Below, piece by piece: positions 43,021 through 52,311 of a stretch of DNA of 64,000 nucleotides. The stretch covers positions 5,642,001 through 5,706,000 of the forward strand of contig NZ_CP107960.1 of assembly GCF_036077095.1 (NCBI RefSeq), given 5' to 3'. The notes under the pieces were generated by a model. The model worked only from the letters and a program-made list of their open reading frames with translations, was not told where the DNA came from and searched no databases. A program made the translations under genes and the position numbers. Each line of letters begins with the position of its first letter. Position 1 is the stretch's first letter. The stretch comes from Streptomyces sp. NBC_00376 (GTDB lineage Bacteria; Actinomycetota; Actinomycetes; Streptomycetales; Streptomycetaceae).

Positions 43021-44166
43021 TCAGAGCTCCGGCACGTGGTACGGCGAGACGGTCATCCAGCCGTTGCCCGCGGCGCCGTTGCGCTGGCCGCTGCTGTTCT
43101 TGGCCAGGGTGTACCAGGACTCGACGTAGTCCGGGTCGTCGGTCCACCAGTTGGTGGGGATGGCGTCGAGCAGCGCGTCGACCAGCGGGATGTACGCGCC
43201 CTGGTCGGTGATGGTGAGCAGGACCGCGGCGATGGCCTTGGCCAGGGCCTGGTAGTTGGTGTCCCCGTCGTCCTCCATCATGACCGCGTCGGCCATGTCG
43301 TACTTGTAGTTGGACCAGTTGACCAGGACCTGGCCCGGGTAGTAGGTCGTGTCCTCCTTGTTCAGATAGGGCATCTCGACGGTGTCGACGCGCGGTTTAC
43401 CGTCCTTGCCGAAGCCCGTTACGAGGGTGAAGATCTCGGCGTCGCCCTTGAAGAACGGTTCCTTGACGTCGCCGAGCCGCACCGAGTCGATCCGGGTGGT
43501 GTCGATGCCCGACGCGGCGGACAGGCTGGTTCCGGCGGACGGTGCGCTCAGGCCGAGGCCCTTGGACTCCAGGGTCTTGTCGATGACCTTCAGCCCCTCG
43601 GCGACGGCCTTCGCACCATCGATGTCGATGAGGTAGACCGGCCGGTCGGGGGCGCTGTCCAGGGGCAGTTCATGGGCCGTGCCCCGGCTGTCGTACGCGG
43701 TGAAGGTCCGGGCGCCGTCGTCGTCGGACGGAGCGGCGGCCACCAGAGGAGCCGCGCCCGAGGCGAGCCGGCCCTTCATCGACGCGTCCGCCAGGCCGAG
43801 CCGCAGCAGTGAACCCGCGCCGCTGCCCAGGCCCTTGGCGGTGGCGACGCCCCGGTCGGCCGCGGTGATCCGGTCGGCGAGCTTCCGGCCGGCCGAGGCG
43901 GTGGCGTCGTCGGCCAGTGCGCCGAGGCCGACCGAATCCGCGGCCAGGGCGGCTCTGCGGACCTCTCTGCTCCAGTCCGGGTCGGCCAGGGAGCGGGCGA
44001 GCGCGAGCGCGGTGGCGTCCTCGATTCCGGAGACCGAGGAGGCGGCGGTGGCCGCCGCGTCCTTTCCGGACGGTGCCGCCAGCGCGGTGCCCTGGAGGGG
44101 GACCAGGGCGGTCGCGGCCAGGACGGCACCGATCAGTGCCGTGCGCAGCGGTGTCGATGTACTCAA
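43021..44166 (-). CDS. Secreted DUF3103 family protein
   Basis: Predicted 381 aa if it starts at TTG 44166, which has GGAGAG six bases upstream; an ATG at 44214 would put extra hydrophobic residues before the signal peptide and has no ribosome binding site. The signal peptide reads TALIGAVLAATALVPLQGTA with cleavage near LAA-PSG. The mature part has VYLIDIDGAKAVAEGLKVID, TRIDSVRLGDVKEPFFKGDA and VNWSNYKYDMADAVMMEDDG, fitting DUF3103, whose function is unknown. A 16-bp direct repeat lies just upstream. Confidence 0.8.
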   Translation of the reverse strand: MSTSTPLRTALIGAVLAATALVPLQGTALAAPSGKDAAATAASSVSGIEDATALALARSLADPDWSREVRRAALAADSVGLGALADDATASAGRKLADRITAADRGVATAKGLGSGAGSLLRLGLADASMKGRLASGAAPLVAAAPSDDDGARTFTAYDSRGTAHELPLDSAPDRPVYLIDIDGAKAVAEGLKVIDKTLESKGLGLSAPSAGTSLSAASGIDTTRIDSVRLGDVKEPFFKGDAEIFTLVTGFGKDGKPRVDTVEMPYLNKEDTTYYPGQVLVNWSNYKYDMADAVMMEDDGDTNYQALAKAIAAVLLTITDQGAYIPLVDALLDAIPTNWWTDDPDYVESWYTLAKNSSGQRNGAAGNGWMTVSPYHVPEL

Positions 44167-44188
44167 GGGGATCTCTCCTGCCGGCAGT

Positions 44189-44222
44189 TGGAGCACTACG
44201 GGAATGTGGAGCACTACGGGAA
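44189..44222. repeat. 16-bp direct repeat upstream of the DUF3103 gene
   Basis: TGGAGCACTACGGGAA occurs at 44189-44204 and 44207-44222, an 18-bp period, starting 23 bp before the proposed TTG. It may be a binding site for a regulator or a small duplication. Confidence 0.6.
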
Positions 44223-44444
44223 GGCCGAAGCACCACCGGCATCCGGCGAGCGGGTGGAGGGGGGTGAGCGCATCGGTCTATGCGAGTAGATCGCGACCGA
44301 GTGTCCATGACAAGACCGCCCGGGTTTCCGTGCCGCCGGGAGGGGGCGGGGTGCGGGGCTGCGTGAGGATGCGTCACGCGCCTGCGACTCGGGTGAGCGG
44401 GGCAAATGCCGCATCGGTCGCATATTCATCGATACGCTCCCGGG

Positions 44445-45167
44445 ATGATCCACCACGTCATCCCCCTGGCGGCGTCCGGCCTGAAGATCGACTGGGCCAG
44501 GATGCCGACGTACAACACGATCATGTCGGTGGCCGCCGGTGCGGGGCTGCTGCTCGTGGTGGCGCTGGGGCGCCAGCTCCTCACTCCCGGACGCGCCATC
44601 ACCCCCGAAGGGTGGGTCCTCGCCTTCGGGGCCCTCGGCTTCACCCTGGTCACCACGGGCCTCCACATGACCCTGACCTGGCCGCTCGCCGGGCAGGGCT
44701 TCCCGTTCGACAACATCATCTTCGGCGAACCGGCCCTCGCCTTCGGAATCTTCCTCTTCGCCGCGTCCTTCTACCTCTGGAAACGCGGAGCCGAACTCAA
44801 CAGCGCGGAACGCATCGAACGGTCGGCCCGCGTCGCCAAGCCCATCTCCGTCTTCGTGTTCGGGATCGGGCTCGCCTGCTTCGGCATCGCCGCCGCCGGC
44901 TGGAAGTACACCCTCTTCGCCGCACCGCCCGAGGAACCCATCTCCGGGGAGTTCGCGCGGTGGCCGATCCTGGAGGCGAGCTTCATGTCCGGGCTGTACG
45001 TCCTGGTGGGCATCGGCGCGCTGCTGTTCCCGTTCGTGCTGCGCCGGCCGTCGAGCCGGCTGGCCCCGGTGACCGGCGTCGTCTGGGGGCTGGCCGGTCT
45101 GGCGTTCCTGCTCTTCGGCGGGCTCAACTACTTCACCCACATCGGCCTCATCGTCAACACCATGTGA
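44445..45167 (+). CDS. DUF981 family membrane protein
   Basis: Predicted 240 aa from ATG 44445 (MIHHVIPLAASGLKIDW). About seven membrane helices: SVAAGAGLLLVVALGRQLL, WVLAFGALGFTLVTTGLHMT, ALAFGIFLFAASFYLW, ISVFVFGIGLACFGIAAAG, FMSGLYVLVGIGALLFPFVL and VVWGLAGLAFLLFGGLNYF. The HMTLTWPL and NIIFGEPALAFG segments recur in DUF981. Function unknown. Confidence 0.82.
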   Translation: MIHHVIPLAASGLKIDWARMPTYNTIMSVAAGAGLLLVVALGRQLLTPGRAITPEGWVLAFGALGFTLVTTGLHMTLTWPLAGQGFPFDNIIFGEPALAFGIFLFAASFYLWKRGAELNSAERIERSARVAKPISVFVFGIGLACFGIAAAGWKYTLFAAPPEEPISGEFARWPILEASFMSGLYVLVGIGALLFPFVLRRPSSRLAPVTGVVWGLAGLAFLLFGGLNYFTHIGLIVNTM

Positions 45168-45218
45168 GCCACCTGGTGTCCGGCGCCGCCACGAACGGCC
45201 CGGTATACCGCGCATGGA

Positions 45219-45240
45219 GTACGGCGGCGGAATGCCGTAC
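45219..45240. promoter_or_regulatory. GTACGGC inverted repeat before the hydrolase-ABC gene
   Basis: GTACGGC (45219-45225) and GCCGTAC (45234-45240) form a perfect 7-bp inverted repeat with 8-bp spacer, about 70 bp before the start codon; candidate operator or leader hairpin. Confidence 0.4.
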
Positions 45241-45311
45241 GCCGCAAGGAGGCCGGATACCTCCCCCTGGTGGCTGGCCGCACGCCGCGGCGGCCCGCTT
45301 AGGGTCGCACC

Positions 45312-47972
45312 ATGGAGACTTCCGAAGCGAGCAGGTCCAGGTGGCGGCGGCTGCCGCTCCGCAGACGCGGGCGGTGGGTCGCGGGCCTGGCGGCGCTCGC
45401 CGTGCTGGCCGGCGCGGGCACCTGGAACGCCGCGGCCGACGACAGCGGACCCGCCGTGCACCGCCAGGACCGGATGATGAAGGCCGACGGGGTGTCCATC
45501 GACACCTCGTACTTCACCGCCGGCTCCACCGGGCGCCGGCCCGCCGTGCTGATCGGGCACGGCTTCGGCGGCAGCAAGGACGATGTGCGGGCGCAGGCCG
45601 AGCAGTTGGCCCGCTCCGGGTACGCCGTGCTGACCTGGTCCGCCCGCGGGTTCGGGAAGTCGGGCGGGAACATCGGGCTCAACGCCCCCGACCGCGAGGT
45701 CGCGGACGTGTCCCGGCTGATCGACTGGCTCGCGGACCGGCCCGAGGTGGAACTCGACGCGAAGGGCGACCCCCGCGTCGGCATCACCGGCGCCTCCTAC
45801 GGCGGAGCCGTCTCCCTCCTCGCCGCCGGGCACGACAAGCGGGTCGACGCCATCGCCCCGCAGATCACCTACTGGAACCTCGCCGACGCCCTCTTCCCCG
45901 ACGGGGTCTTCAAGAAGCTCTGGGCCGGAATCTTCGTCACCACCGGCGGCGGCTGCCAGAAGTTCGAGAAGCAGCTCTGCGAGATGTACGAACGGGTCGC
46001 CGTGAGCGGCAAGCCCGACGCCGCCGCACGCGCCCTGCTCACCGAGCGTTCACCGAGCGCCGTCGCCGACCGCATCGAGGTGCCCGCGCTCATCGTGCAG
46101 GGCCAGTCCGACTCCCTCTTCCCGCTCGGCCAGGCCGACGCCATGGCCAAGGCCATCAGCGGCAACGGCGCACCGGTCGCCGTCGACTGGATCGCCGGCG
46201 GACACGACGGCGGCGACCTGGAGGCCGACCGGGTGCACCGGCGCATCGGCAGCTGGTTCGACCGGTACCTGAAGGACGACAAGGGCGCCGACACCGGGCC
46301 CGCCTTCCGCGTCACCCGCACCGGAGGCATCGACTCCACCGACGGGGCCACCCTGGTGCGCGGGGCGAGCAGCGATACGTACCCGGGGCTGAGCAATGGC
46401 ACGGAGAGCGTCGCCCTCGCCGGCCGCACCAAGACGTTCCGCAACCCCGCCGGGGCGGGCCCGCCCGCCATCTCCGCCGTTCCCGGCGTCGGCGGCGGCC
46501 TCGCCCAGATCTCCTCCCTCGGCGTCGGCCTCTCGATCGACTTCCCCGGCCAGTACGCCCGCTTCGACTCGGCCCCGCTGGACGAGGAGCTGAGCGTCAC
46601 CGGCTCGCCGGCCGTTCAGGTCGACGTCAAGGCCGGGCACGGCGACGCGGTGCTGTTCGGCAAGGTGTACGACGTGTCGCCGGACGGCAAGCAGCAACTG
46701 CTGCCCTCCCAGCTCGTCGCCCCCTTCCGGATCACCCCCGACCAGCAGGGCAAGCCGGTCCGGCTGACCCTCCCCGCCATCGACCACCGATTCGACGCCG
46801 GACACCGGCTCCGCCTCGTCCTCTCCGCCACCGACCTCGGCTACGCCTCACCGGCCGAGCCGACGACGTACACCGTGACCCCCGCCGGACCGCTCAGCGT
46901 CCCCACCGCACCCGCCCTGAAGACCGCACCGGCCACCCTGCCCTGGTGGACCTGGGGACTCCCGGCCGCCGCCGTCGTGATCGCCGCCCTGCTGCTGCTC
47001 ACCGCCCGCCGCCGCACCGCGACACCCGCACCCGACCCGGCGCTGGCCGACGTACCCCTCCAGATCACCGGCCTGGCCAAGAAGTACGCCAAGTCCGCCG
47101 ATCGGTATGCGGTGAAGGACCTGTCCTTCCGGGTCGAGAAGGGGCAGGTGCTCGGCCTCCTCGGCCCCAACGGCGCGGGCAAGACCACGACGCTGCGCAT
47201 GCTGATGGGGCTCATCACCCCCGACGACGGCGAGATCCGGGTCTTCGGCCAGGCCATCCGGCCGGGCGCACCCGTGCTCTCCCGCGTCGGCTCGTTCGTC
47301 GAGGGCGCCGGCTTCCTGCCGCACCTGTCCGGACGCGCCAACCTGGAGCTGTACTGGCAGGCCACCGGGCGCCCCGCCGAGGACGCGCACATGGAGGAGG
47401 CCCTGGAGATCGCCGGGCTCGGCGACGCCCTGGCCCGCGCCGTCCGCACGTACTCGCAGGGCATGCGGCAGCGGCTCGCCATCGCCCAGGCCATGCTCGG
47501 CATGCCGGACCTGCTGATCCTCGACGAACCGACCAACGGCCTCGACCCGCCCCAGATCCGCGAGATGCGTGACGTGATGATCCGTTACGCGGCCGGGGGC
47601 CGGACCGTCATCGTCTCCAGCCACCTGCTCTCCGAGGTCGAACAGTCCTGCACCCACCTCGTGGTCATGGACCGGGGCCGGCTCGTCCAGGCGGGCCCGG
47701 TCGCCGAGATCACCGGCTCCGGCGACATGCTGCTCGTCACCACCGCCGAGGAGGTCCCCGAACCGCTGGTCGAGAAGATCGCCGCGCTCGCCGGGATCGG
47801 CTCGGCGGTCCGCACCGACGACGGACCCGGACTGCTGGTACGGCTCGACGGCGCCACCGCGTCCGGGCTGATCACCGAACTGGTCAGGCTGGACGTGCCG
47901 TTGACCGGTGTCGGACCGCACCGCCGCCTGGAGGACGCGTTCCTCACCCTGATCTCCGGAGGCTCCGCATGA
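45312..47972 (+). CDS. Fusion of exported alpha/beta hydrolase (S15/CocE-like) and ABC ATPase
   Basis: Predicted 886 aa, ATG at 45312. An N-terminal signal-anchor (WVAGLAALAVLAGAGTWNAA, about 22-42) is followed by an S15/CocE-type hydrolase with triad S162 (GASYGG), D267 (GQSDSLFP) and H298 (GGHDGG), and a C-terminal beta-sandwich (about 340-535). A second membrane helix (543-563, LPWWTWGLPAAAVVIAALLL) leads to a full ABC domain: Walker A GPNGAGKTTT near 618, signature YSQGMRQRLAIA, Walker B LLILDEPTNGLD. With two helices the hydrolase lies outside and the ATPase inside. The permease gene follows by ATGA overlap. It may process and export (or sense) a peptide or ester substrate; role inferred. 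Confidence 0.88.
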   Translation: METSEASRSRWRRLPLRRRGRWVAGLAALAVLAGAGTWNAAADDSGPAVHRQDRMMKADGVSIDTSYFTAGSTGRRPAVLIGHGFGGSKDDVRAQAEQLARSGYAVLTWSARGFGKSGGNIGLNAPDREVADVSRLIDWLADRPEVELDAKGDPRVGITGASYGGAVSLLAAGHDKRVDAIAPQITYWNLADALFPDGVFKKLWAGIFVTTGGGCQKFEKQLCEMYERVAVSGKPDAAARALLTERSPSAVADRIEVPALIVQGQSDSLFPLGQADAMAKAISGNGAPVAVDWIAGGHDGGDLEADRVHRRIGSWFDRYLKDDKGADTGPAFRVTRTGGIDSTDGATLVRGASSDTYPGLSNGTESVALAGRTKTFRNPAGAGPPAISAVPGVGGGLAQISSLGVGLSIDFPGQYARFDSAPLDEELSVTGSPAVQVDVKAGHGDAVLFGKVYDVSPDGKQQLLPSQLVAPFRITPDQQGKPVRLTLPAIDHRFDAGHRLRLVLSATDLGYASPAEPTTYTVTPAGPLSVPTAPALKTAPATLPWWTWGLPAAAVVIAALLLLTARRRTATPAPDPALADVPLQITGLAKKYAKSADRYAVKDLSFRVEKGQVLGLLGPNGAGKTTTLRMLMGLITPDDGEIRVFGQAIRPGAPVLSRVGSFVEGAGFLPHLSGRANLELYWQATGRPAEDAHMEEALEIAGLGDALARAVRTYSQGMRQRLAIAQAMLGMPDLLILDEPTNGLDPPQIREMRDVMIRYAAGGRTVIVSSHLLSEVEQSCTHLVVMDRGRLVQAGPVAEITGSGDMLLVTTAEEVPEPLVEKIAALAGIGSAVRTDDGPGLLVRLDGATASGLITELVRLDVPLTGVGPHRRLEDAFLTLISGGSA

Positions 47973-48847
47973 GTGCCGCAGTCGATCTCACCGGGGGCGT
48001 CGAAGCCCCCGGCTACCGGGCCCGGCACACCCTGCCGCTGCGCGTCGAGGCGGTGCGCCAGCTGCGCAGGCGCCGCACCCTGCTCATGGGCGGGGTGCTG
48101 GCCGCGCTGCCGTTCATCCTGATCGTCGCGTTCGCGATCGGCGGCACCCCGGACTCGCGGGGCGGCGGCAGCGACCGGATCACCCTGATGGACACCGCGA
48201 CCGCGTCCGCCGCGAACTTCGCCGCGACCTGCCTGTTCGTCTCGGCCGGGTTCCTGCTCGTCGTCCCGGTCGCGCTGTTCTGCGGCGACACCGTCGCCTC
48301 CGAGGCGAGCTGGTCCTCGCTGCGCTACCTGCTGGCGGCGCCGGTGCCACGGGCCAGGCTGCTGTGGAGCAAGCTCGTCGTGGCGCTCGGCTTCAGCCTG
48401 GCCGCGATGGTGCTGCTGCCGCTCGTCGCACTGGCCGCGGGAGCCGTCGCGTACGGCTGGGGGCCGCTCGAACTGCCCACCGGGGGCGCGCTCGCCGCCT
48501 CGCAGACCGTGCCCCGGCTCGCACTCGTCGTCGCCTTCGTCTTCGTGTCCCAACTGGTCACCGCAGGGCTGGCGTTCTGGCTGTCCACCAAGACCGACGC
48601 CCCGCTCGGCGCGGTCGGCGGAGCGGTCGGGCTGACCATCGTCGGCAATGTGCTGGACGCCGTCACCGCACTCGGCTCCTGGCGCGAATTCCTTCCCGCG
48701 CACTGGCAGTTCGCCTGGGCGGACGCGCTCCAGCCGGAGCTGGAGTGGGGCGGCATGGCCAAGGGGGCGGCGGTCTCGGTGACCTATGCCCTGATCCTGT
48801 TCGCTCTCGCCTTCCGGGGGTTCAGTCGTAAGGACATCGTGTCCTGA
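47969..48847 (+). CDS. ABC-2 type permease partner of the hydrolase-ABC fusion
   Basis: Predicted 292 aa, starting inside the stop codon of the fusion gene. A cytoplasmic N-terminus (LPLRVEAVRQLRRRRT) precedes about six helices: LLMGGVLAALPFILIVAFAI, FAATCLFVSAGFLLVVPVAL, FSLAAMVLLPLVALAAGAVA and others. DTVASEASWSSLRYLLAAPV is the ABC-2 cytoplasmic loop that contacts the ATPase. It makes the channel for the fused ATPase. Confidence 0.9.
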   Translation: MSAAVDLTGGVEAPGYRARHTLPLRVEAVRQLRRRRTLLMGGVLAALPFILIVAFAIGGTPDSRGGGSDRITLMDTATASAANFAATCLFVSAGFLLVVPVALFCGDTVASEASWSSLRYLLAAPVPRARLLWSKLVVALGFSLAAMVLLPLVALAAGAVAYGWGPLELPTGGALAASQTVPRLALVVAFVFVSQLVTAGLAFWLSTKTDAPLGAVGGAVGLTIVGNVLDAVTALGSWREFLPAHWQFAWADALQPELEWGGMAKGAAVSVTYALILFALAFRGFSRKDIVS

Positions 48848-48979
48848 CCTTGATGTTCCGCCGATTTCCCCGCCTCCGTTGCCGCATCGAGACGCTTCCG
48901 CAACGTCTTCGTCTGCTCCCCGGCGCCGTCTCGCACGTCACATTCACAAGTGCTGACACGACGACGTTGGGGGCAGGCG

Positions 48980-50578
48980 ATGGAACGCCGGACGGCTGAA
49001 CACACAAGGCGGCACGTACGGAAATGGCGCGGCGCACTCGGTGTGCTGCTGGCGGGCGGTGTGCTGCTCACCGGATGCTCGGCGGGGATGTCGAGCGGGG
49101 ACAAGGCCGCCACGGACAGCCGGGGCGGCGGGCGCCCGGGCCCCGCACCCGCCGCCTCGGCCGGTGCCGAGAGCGACGGGGCGAAGAAGCAGGACGGGCT
49201 GCGGGAGTCCGCACCGCCCGACTACCTGTCCACCTTCGCCCTGGACGTCGACACCGCCTCGTACGGCTACGCGCGCCGCACCCTCGCCGACAGCGGCCTG
49301 CCGGATCCGTCCACCGTGCGGCCCGAGGAGTTCGTCAACAGCTTCCGCCAGGGCTACCGGCGCCCGGACGGCAACGGCTTCACCGTGAACGTCGACGGGG
49401 CCCGCGCCGGGGACAAGGACGAGGACTGGTCGCTGGTGCGGGTCGGGCTGGCCACCCGGGCCGCCCCCAACCGTGACGAACGCCCGCCCGCCGCGCTCAC
49501 CTTCGTCGTCGACATCTCCGGCTCGATGGCCGAAGCGGGCCGACTCGACCTGGTGAAGGAGTCCCTGGACATCCTCACCGACGAACTCCGCGACGACGAC
49601 TCGGTCTCCCTGGTCACCTTCAGCGACGAGGCGGAGACCCTGCTGCCGATGACCCGGCTGCGGGACCACCGGGGCAGGATCCGCGACCGGGTCGACTCCA
49701 TGGAACCCACCGACTCCACCAACGTGGAAGCCGGCATCCGCCGCGGGTACGACGAGGCGGTCGACGGCCGCGTCGAGGGCGCCAACAATCGGGTCGTGCT
49801 GCTCTCCGACGCCCTCGCCAACACCGGCGAGACGGACGCCGAAGCCATCCTGGAACGCATCGGCTCCGCCCGCCGCGAGCACGGCATCACCCTCTTCGGC
49901 GTCGGCGTCGGCAGCGAATACGGCGACGCGTTCATGGAGCAGCTCACCAACAAGGGCGACGGCCACACCACTTACATCGCCGACAAGGACCAGGCCCGCA
50001 AGGTCTTCGTCGACCAGCTGCCCGCCCACCTCGAACTGACGGCGCGCGACGCCAAGGCCCAGGTCGCCTTCGACCCCAAGACCGTCAAGCAGTTCAAACT
50101 CATCGGGTACGAGGACCGCAAGGTCGCCGACGAGGACTTCCGCAACGACCGCGTCGACGGCGGCGAGGTCGGCCCCGGCCACACGGTGACCGCGCTCTAC
50201 GCCGTACGGCTCAGGGCGGGCGCCTCGGGCCATGTGGCCACGGCGACCGTGCGCTGGCTGGACCCGAAGACCCGGGCACCGCACGAGCAGCAGGGCACCG
50301 TCGGGACGGGCGCGATCGGCGGACCGCTGTGGAGCGGTGACAGCCTGCGCCTCCAAGTGGCCGCGCTGGCCGCCTACCTCGCCGAGGAGCTGCGCGGCGA
50401 GGAGCTGCCGGGCGCGCCCGGCCTCGGTGAACTGTCCGCGCACGGGAGGAGGCTGGCCGCCGAGACCGAGGACGACTCGGTACAGAAACTGGCGACCATG
50501 ATCGGACAGGCCGACCGGCTCAAGAACGGCCCGGGAGGCGGCGGTTCGGACGAAACACCCGAGGGCGAACTGGGCTGA
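48980..50578 (+). CDS. von Willebrand factor type A domain lipoprotein
   Basis: Predicted 532 aa. ATG 48980 has GGGG upstream; an in-frame GTG at 48950 is an alternative. A lipobox LLTGC ends the signal peptide (VLLAGGVLLTGCSAG), so it is a membrane-anchored lipoprotein. The N-terminal domain (STFALDVDTASYGYARRTL) matches the family that precedes vWA in YfbK-type proteins. The vWA domain has a MIDAS motif VVDISGSM with T and D further on (TDSTNVEAGI, LLSDALANTG). The C-terminal part fits DUF3520. Binding partner unknown. Confidence 0.9.
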   Translation: MERRTAEHTRRHVRKWRGALGVLLAGGVLLTGCSAGMSSGDKAATDSRGGGRPGPAPAASAGAESDGAKKQDGLRESAPPDYLSTFALDVDTASYGYARRTLADSGLPDPSTVRPEEFVNSFRQGYRRPDGNGFTVNVDGARAGDKDEDWSLVRVGLATRAAPNRDERPPAALTFVVDISGSMAEAGRLDLVKESLDILTDELRDDDSVSLVTFSDEAETLLPMTRLRDHRGRIRDRVDSMEPTDSTNVEAGIRRGYDEAVDGRVEGANNRVVLLSDALANTGETDAEAILERIGSARREHGITLFGVGVGSEYGDAFMEQLTNKGDGHTTYIADKDQARKVFVDQLPAHLELTARDAKAQVAFDPKTVKQFKLIGYEDRKVADEDFRNDRVDGGEVGPGHTVTALYAVRLRAGASGHVATATVRWLDPKTRAPHEQQGTVGTGAIGGPLWSGDSLRLQVAALAAYLAEELRGEELPGAPGLGELSAHGRRLAAETEDDSVQKLATMIGQADRLKNGPGGGGSDETPEGELG

Positions 50579-50647
50579 CCGGACCGGCTGGACCGGCTGG
50601 ACCGAACGGGGGGCGGCGGCCCGCCCGCCGAGGACATGATGTGCCTC

Positions 50648-51115
50648 ATGTCCTCCTCCCTGTCCTCCCTGTTCCTGGCGCTCGCCGTGATCACGACGGG
50701 CCTCTACGCCGGATTCATGCTGACCTTCCTGACCGCGGTCATGCCGGGCATCGCCGCGCTGCCCGACGAGCGGTTCACGGACGCCATGCGCCGCTTCAAC
50801 GAAAAGGTGCCGGGACCGGCCTTCCTGGTCCTCTTCCTCGGCGTGATCGCGTTCCCGGCCGTCGTGGCCATCGGCGGCGACGGCGGCACGGACCGGGTGC
50901 TCGCCGTCGCGGCGCTGGTCTGCGCGGTCGCCGGGCACCTGATCACGATCGCCGGCAACATCCCGCTCAACAAGGCGCTCGCGGAGTCCGAGGGCGGCGA
51001 CGACAGCGCGGCCCGCGCCGCGTTCGAGTCCCGCTGGAACCGGCTCCACCGGGTCAGGACGCTGCTGTCCCTCGCCGCGTTCGCCCTGCTGGCCGTGGTC
51101 GGGGCGGAGTTCTAG
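50648..51115 (+). CDS. DUF1772 / anthrone-oxygenase-like membrane protein
   Basis: Predicted 155 aa from ATG 50648; ATGs at 50636 and 50639 are alternatives with poor spacing. Four membrane helices: SLFLALAVITTGLYAGFMLT, PAFLVLFLGVIAFPAVVAIG, RVLAVAALVCAVAGHLITIA and LLSLAAFALLAVVG. NIPLNKALAE between helices 3 and 4 and SRWNRLHRVRTLLS are conserved in DUF1772 (anthrone oxygenase family) proteins. In most actinobacteria the family has no known substrate. Confidence 0.85.
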   Translation: MSSSLSSLFLALAVITTGLYAGFMLTFLTAVMPGIAALPDERFTDAMRRFNEKVPGPAFLVLFLGVIAFPAVVAIGGDGGTDRVLAVAALVCAVAGHLITIAGNIPLNKALAESEGGDDSAARAAFESRWNRLHRVRTLLSLAAFALLAVVGAEF

Positions 51116-51160
51116 GCCGCGCGGAACGCGCGGAACGAAGAGCCGGGCCGGTTCTGCCGC

Positions 51161-52246
51161 TCAGAAGTCGAACTTGTCGATGTTGCCGCGATCGAACACG
51201 GTCGGCTTGCCGAGGATGACCTCGCCGTCCTTGCCGACCGTGTACTCGCCGAGCCGGCCCGCCTTGAACTTCTCCCCCTGCGCGCCGGTGATCCGCCCCG
51301 ACGCCAGCGCGGCGGCGGCGTACGAACCGAGGTAGCCCAGCTCCTCCGGGTTCCACAGCGAGAACTGCTCGACGGTGCCGTCCTTGACGTACTTGCGCAT
51401 CTGGTTCGGCGTGCCCAGCCCGTTCAGCACGACCTTGCCCTTGTACGAGGAGTCGCTCAGGTAGCGGGCGGCGGCGGCGATGCCGACGGTGGTGGGCGAG
51501 ATGATGCCCTTCAGGTCGGGGTACGCCTGCATCAGGCCCTGCGTCTGCTGGAACGACTTCTGGTCGGCGTCGTCCCCGTACGCCACCTTCACCAGCTTCA
51601 TGTCCTTGTACCTGGGCAGCTTCAACTCGTCCTGCATGAAGCCGATCCAGGTGTTCTGGTTGGTGGCGTTCTGGGTCGCCGAGAGGATCGCGATCCTTCC
51701 CTTGTAGCCGATCTGCTCGCCGAGGTGCTGGACCAGGCCGCGGCCGATCTGCTCGGAGCTCGCCTGGTTGATGAAGAGCTGGCGGCAGTCCTTCGCGGTG
51801 TCGGAGTCGTACGCGACGACCTTGATGCCCTTCTTCATGGCCTGCTTCAGCGGGCCGCACACCGCGTTGGGGTCGTTGGCCGCCACCAGGATCGCGTCCT
51901 GGCGTTGCTGGATCAGTGTGTTGATGTAGCTGACCTGCGAGGAGGCGCCGGCGTCGGAGGGGCCGACCTCCTTGCCCGTGCCGCCGAACTCCCCGGCCGC
52001 CGCGATGCCCGCGTCGTCCACGATCTTCTCGTACGGGTTGTTGATCTGCTTGGGCAGGAAGGCCAGCTTCAGGCCCTTCTTCAGCGGCGCGTCCGGATCG
52101 GCCTTCGCCGTGCGCCCGGACTTCGCGGAGCCCTCGCCCACGCTGTCCTTCGTGGTGCCGGAACAGGCGGCCAGGGCGAGGGCGAGGGACACGGCGGTGG
52201 CGGCGGTCGCGACGGCGCGGCGCCCGGCGGTGCTGCGGAGCATCAT
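51161..52246 (-). CDS. rhaS: Rhamnose-type sugar ABC transporter substrate-binding lipoprotein
   Basis: Predicted 361 aa, ATG 52246 (a second ATG follows immediately). Lipobox ALAAC (LALALAACSGTT) after a basic signal peptide. Periplasmic-binding-protein type 1 fold: LAFLPKQINNPYEKIVDDAG, DAILVAANDPNAVCGPLKQA and LKGIISPTTVGIAAAARYL match the RhaS rhamnose-binding family. Last gene of a four-gene leftward operon (ATPase, two permeases, binding protein). Rhamnose is inferred from family resemblance; other deoxysugars are possible. Confidence 0.85.
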   Translation of the reverse strand: MMLRSTAGRRAVATAATAVSLALALAACSGTTKDSVGEGSAKSGRTAKADPDAPLKKGLKLAFLPKQINNPYEKIVDDAGIAAAGEFGGTGKEVGPSDAGASSQVSYINTLIQQRQDAILVAANDPNAVCGPLKQAMKKGIKVVAYDSDTAKDCRQLFINQASSEQIGRGLVQHLGEQIGYKGRIAILSATQNATNQNTWIGFMQDELKLPRYKDMKLVKVAYGDDADQKSFQQTQGLMQAYPDLKGIISPTTVGIAAAARYLSDSSYKGKVVLNGLGTPNQMRKYVKDGTVEQFSLWNPEELGYLGSYAAAALASGRITGAQGEKFKAGRLGEYTVGKDGEVILGKPTVFDRGNIDKFDF

Positions 52247-52311
52247 GGCGGCGATCTGCCTTTCGACGGTTTCGGCGGTTTCAGTGGTTCCGGCGAGGTG
52301 CGGGGGAGGGC

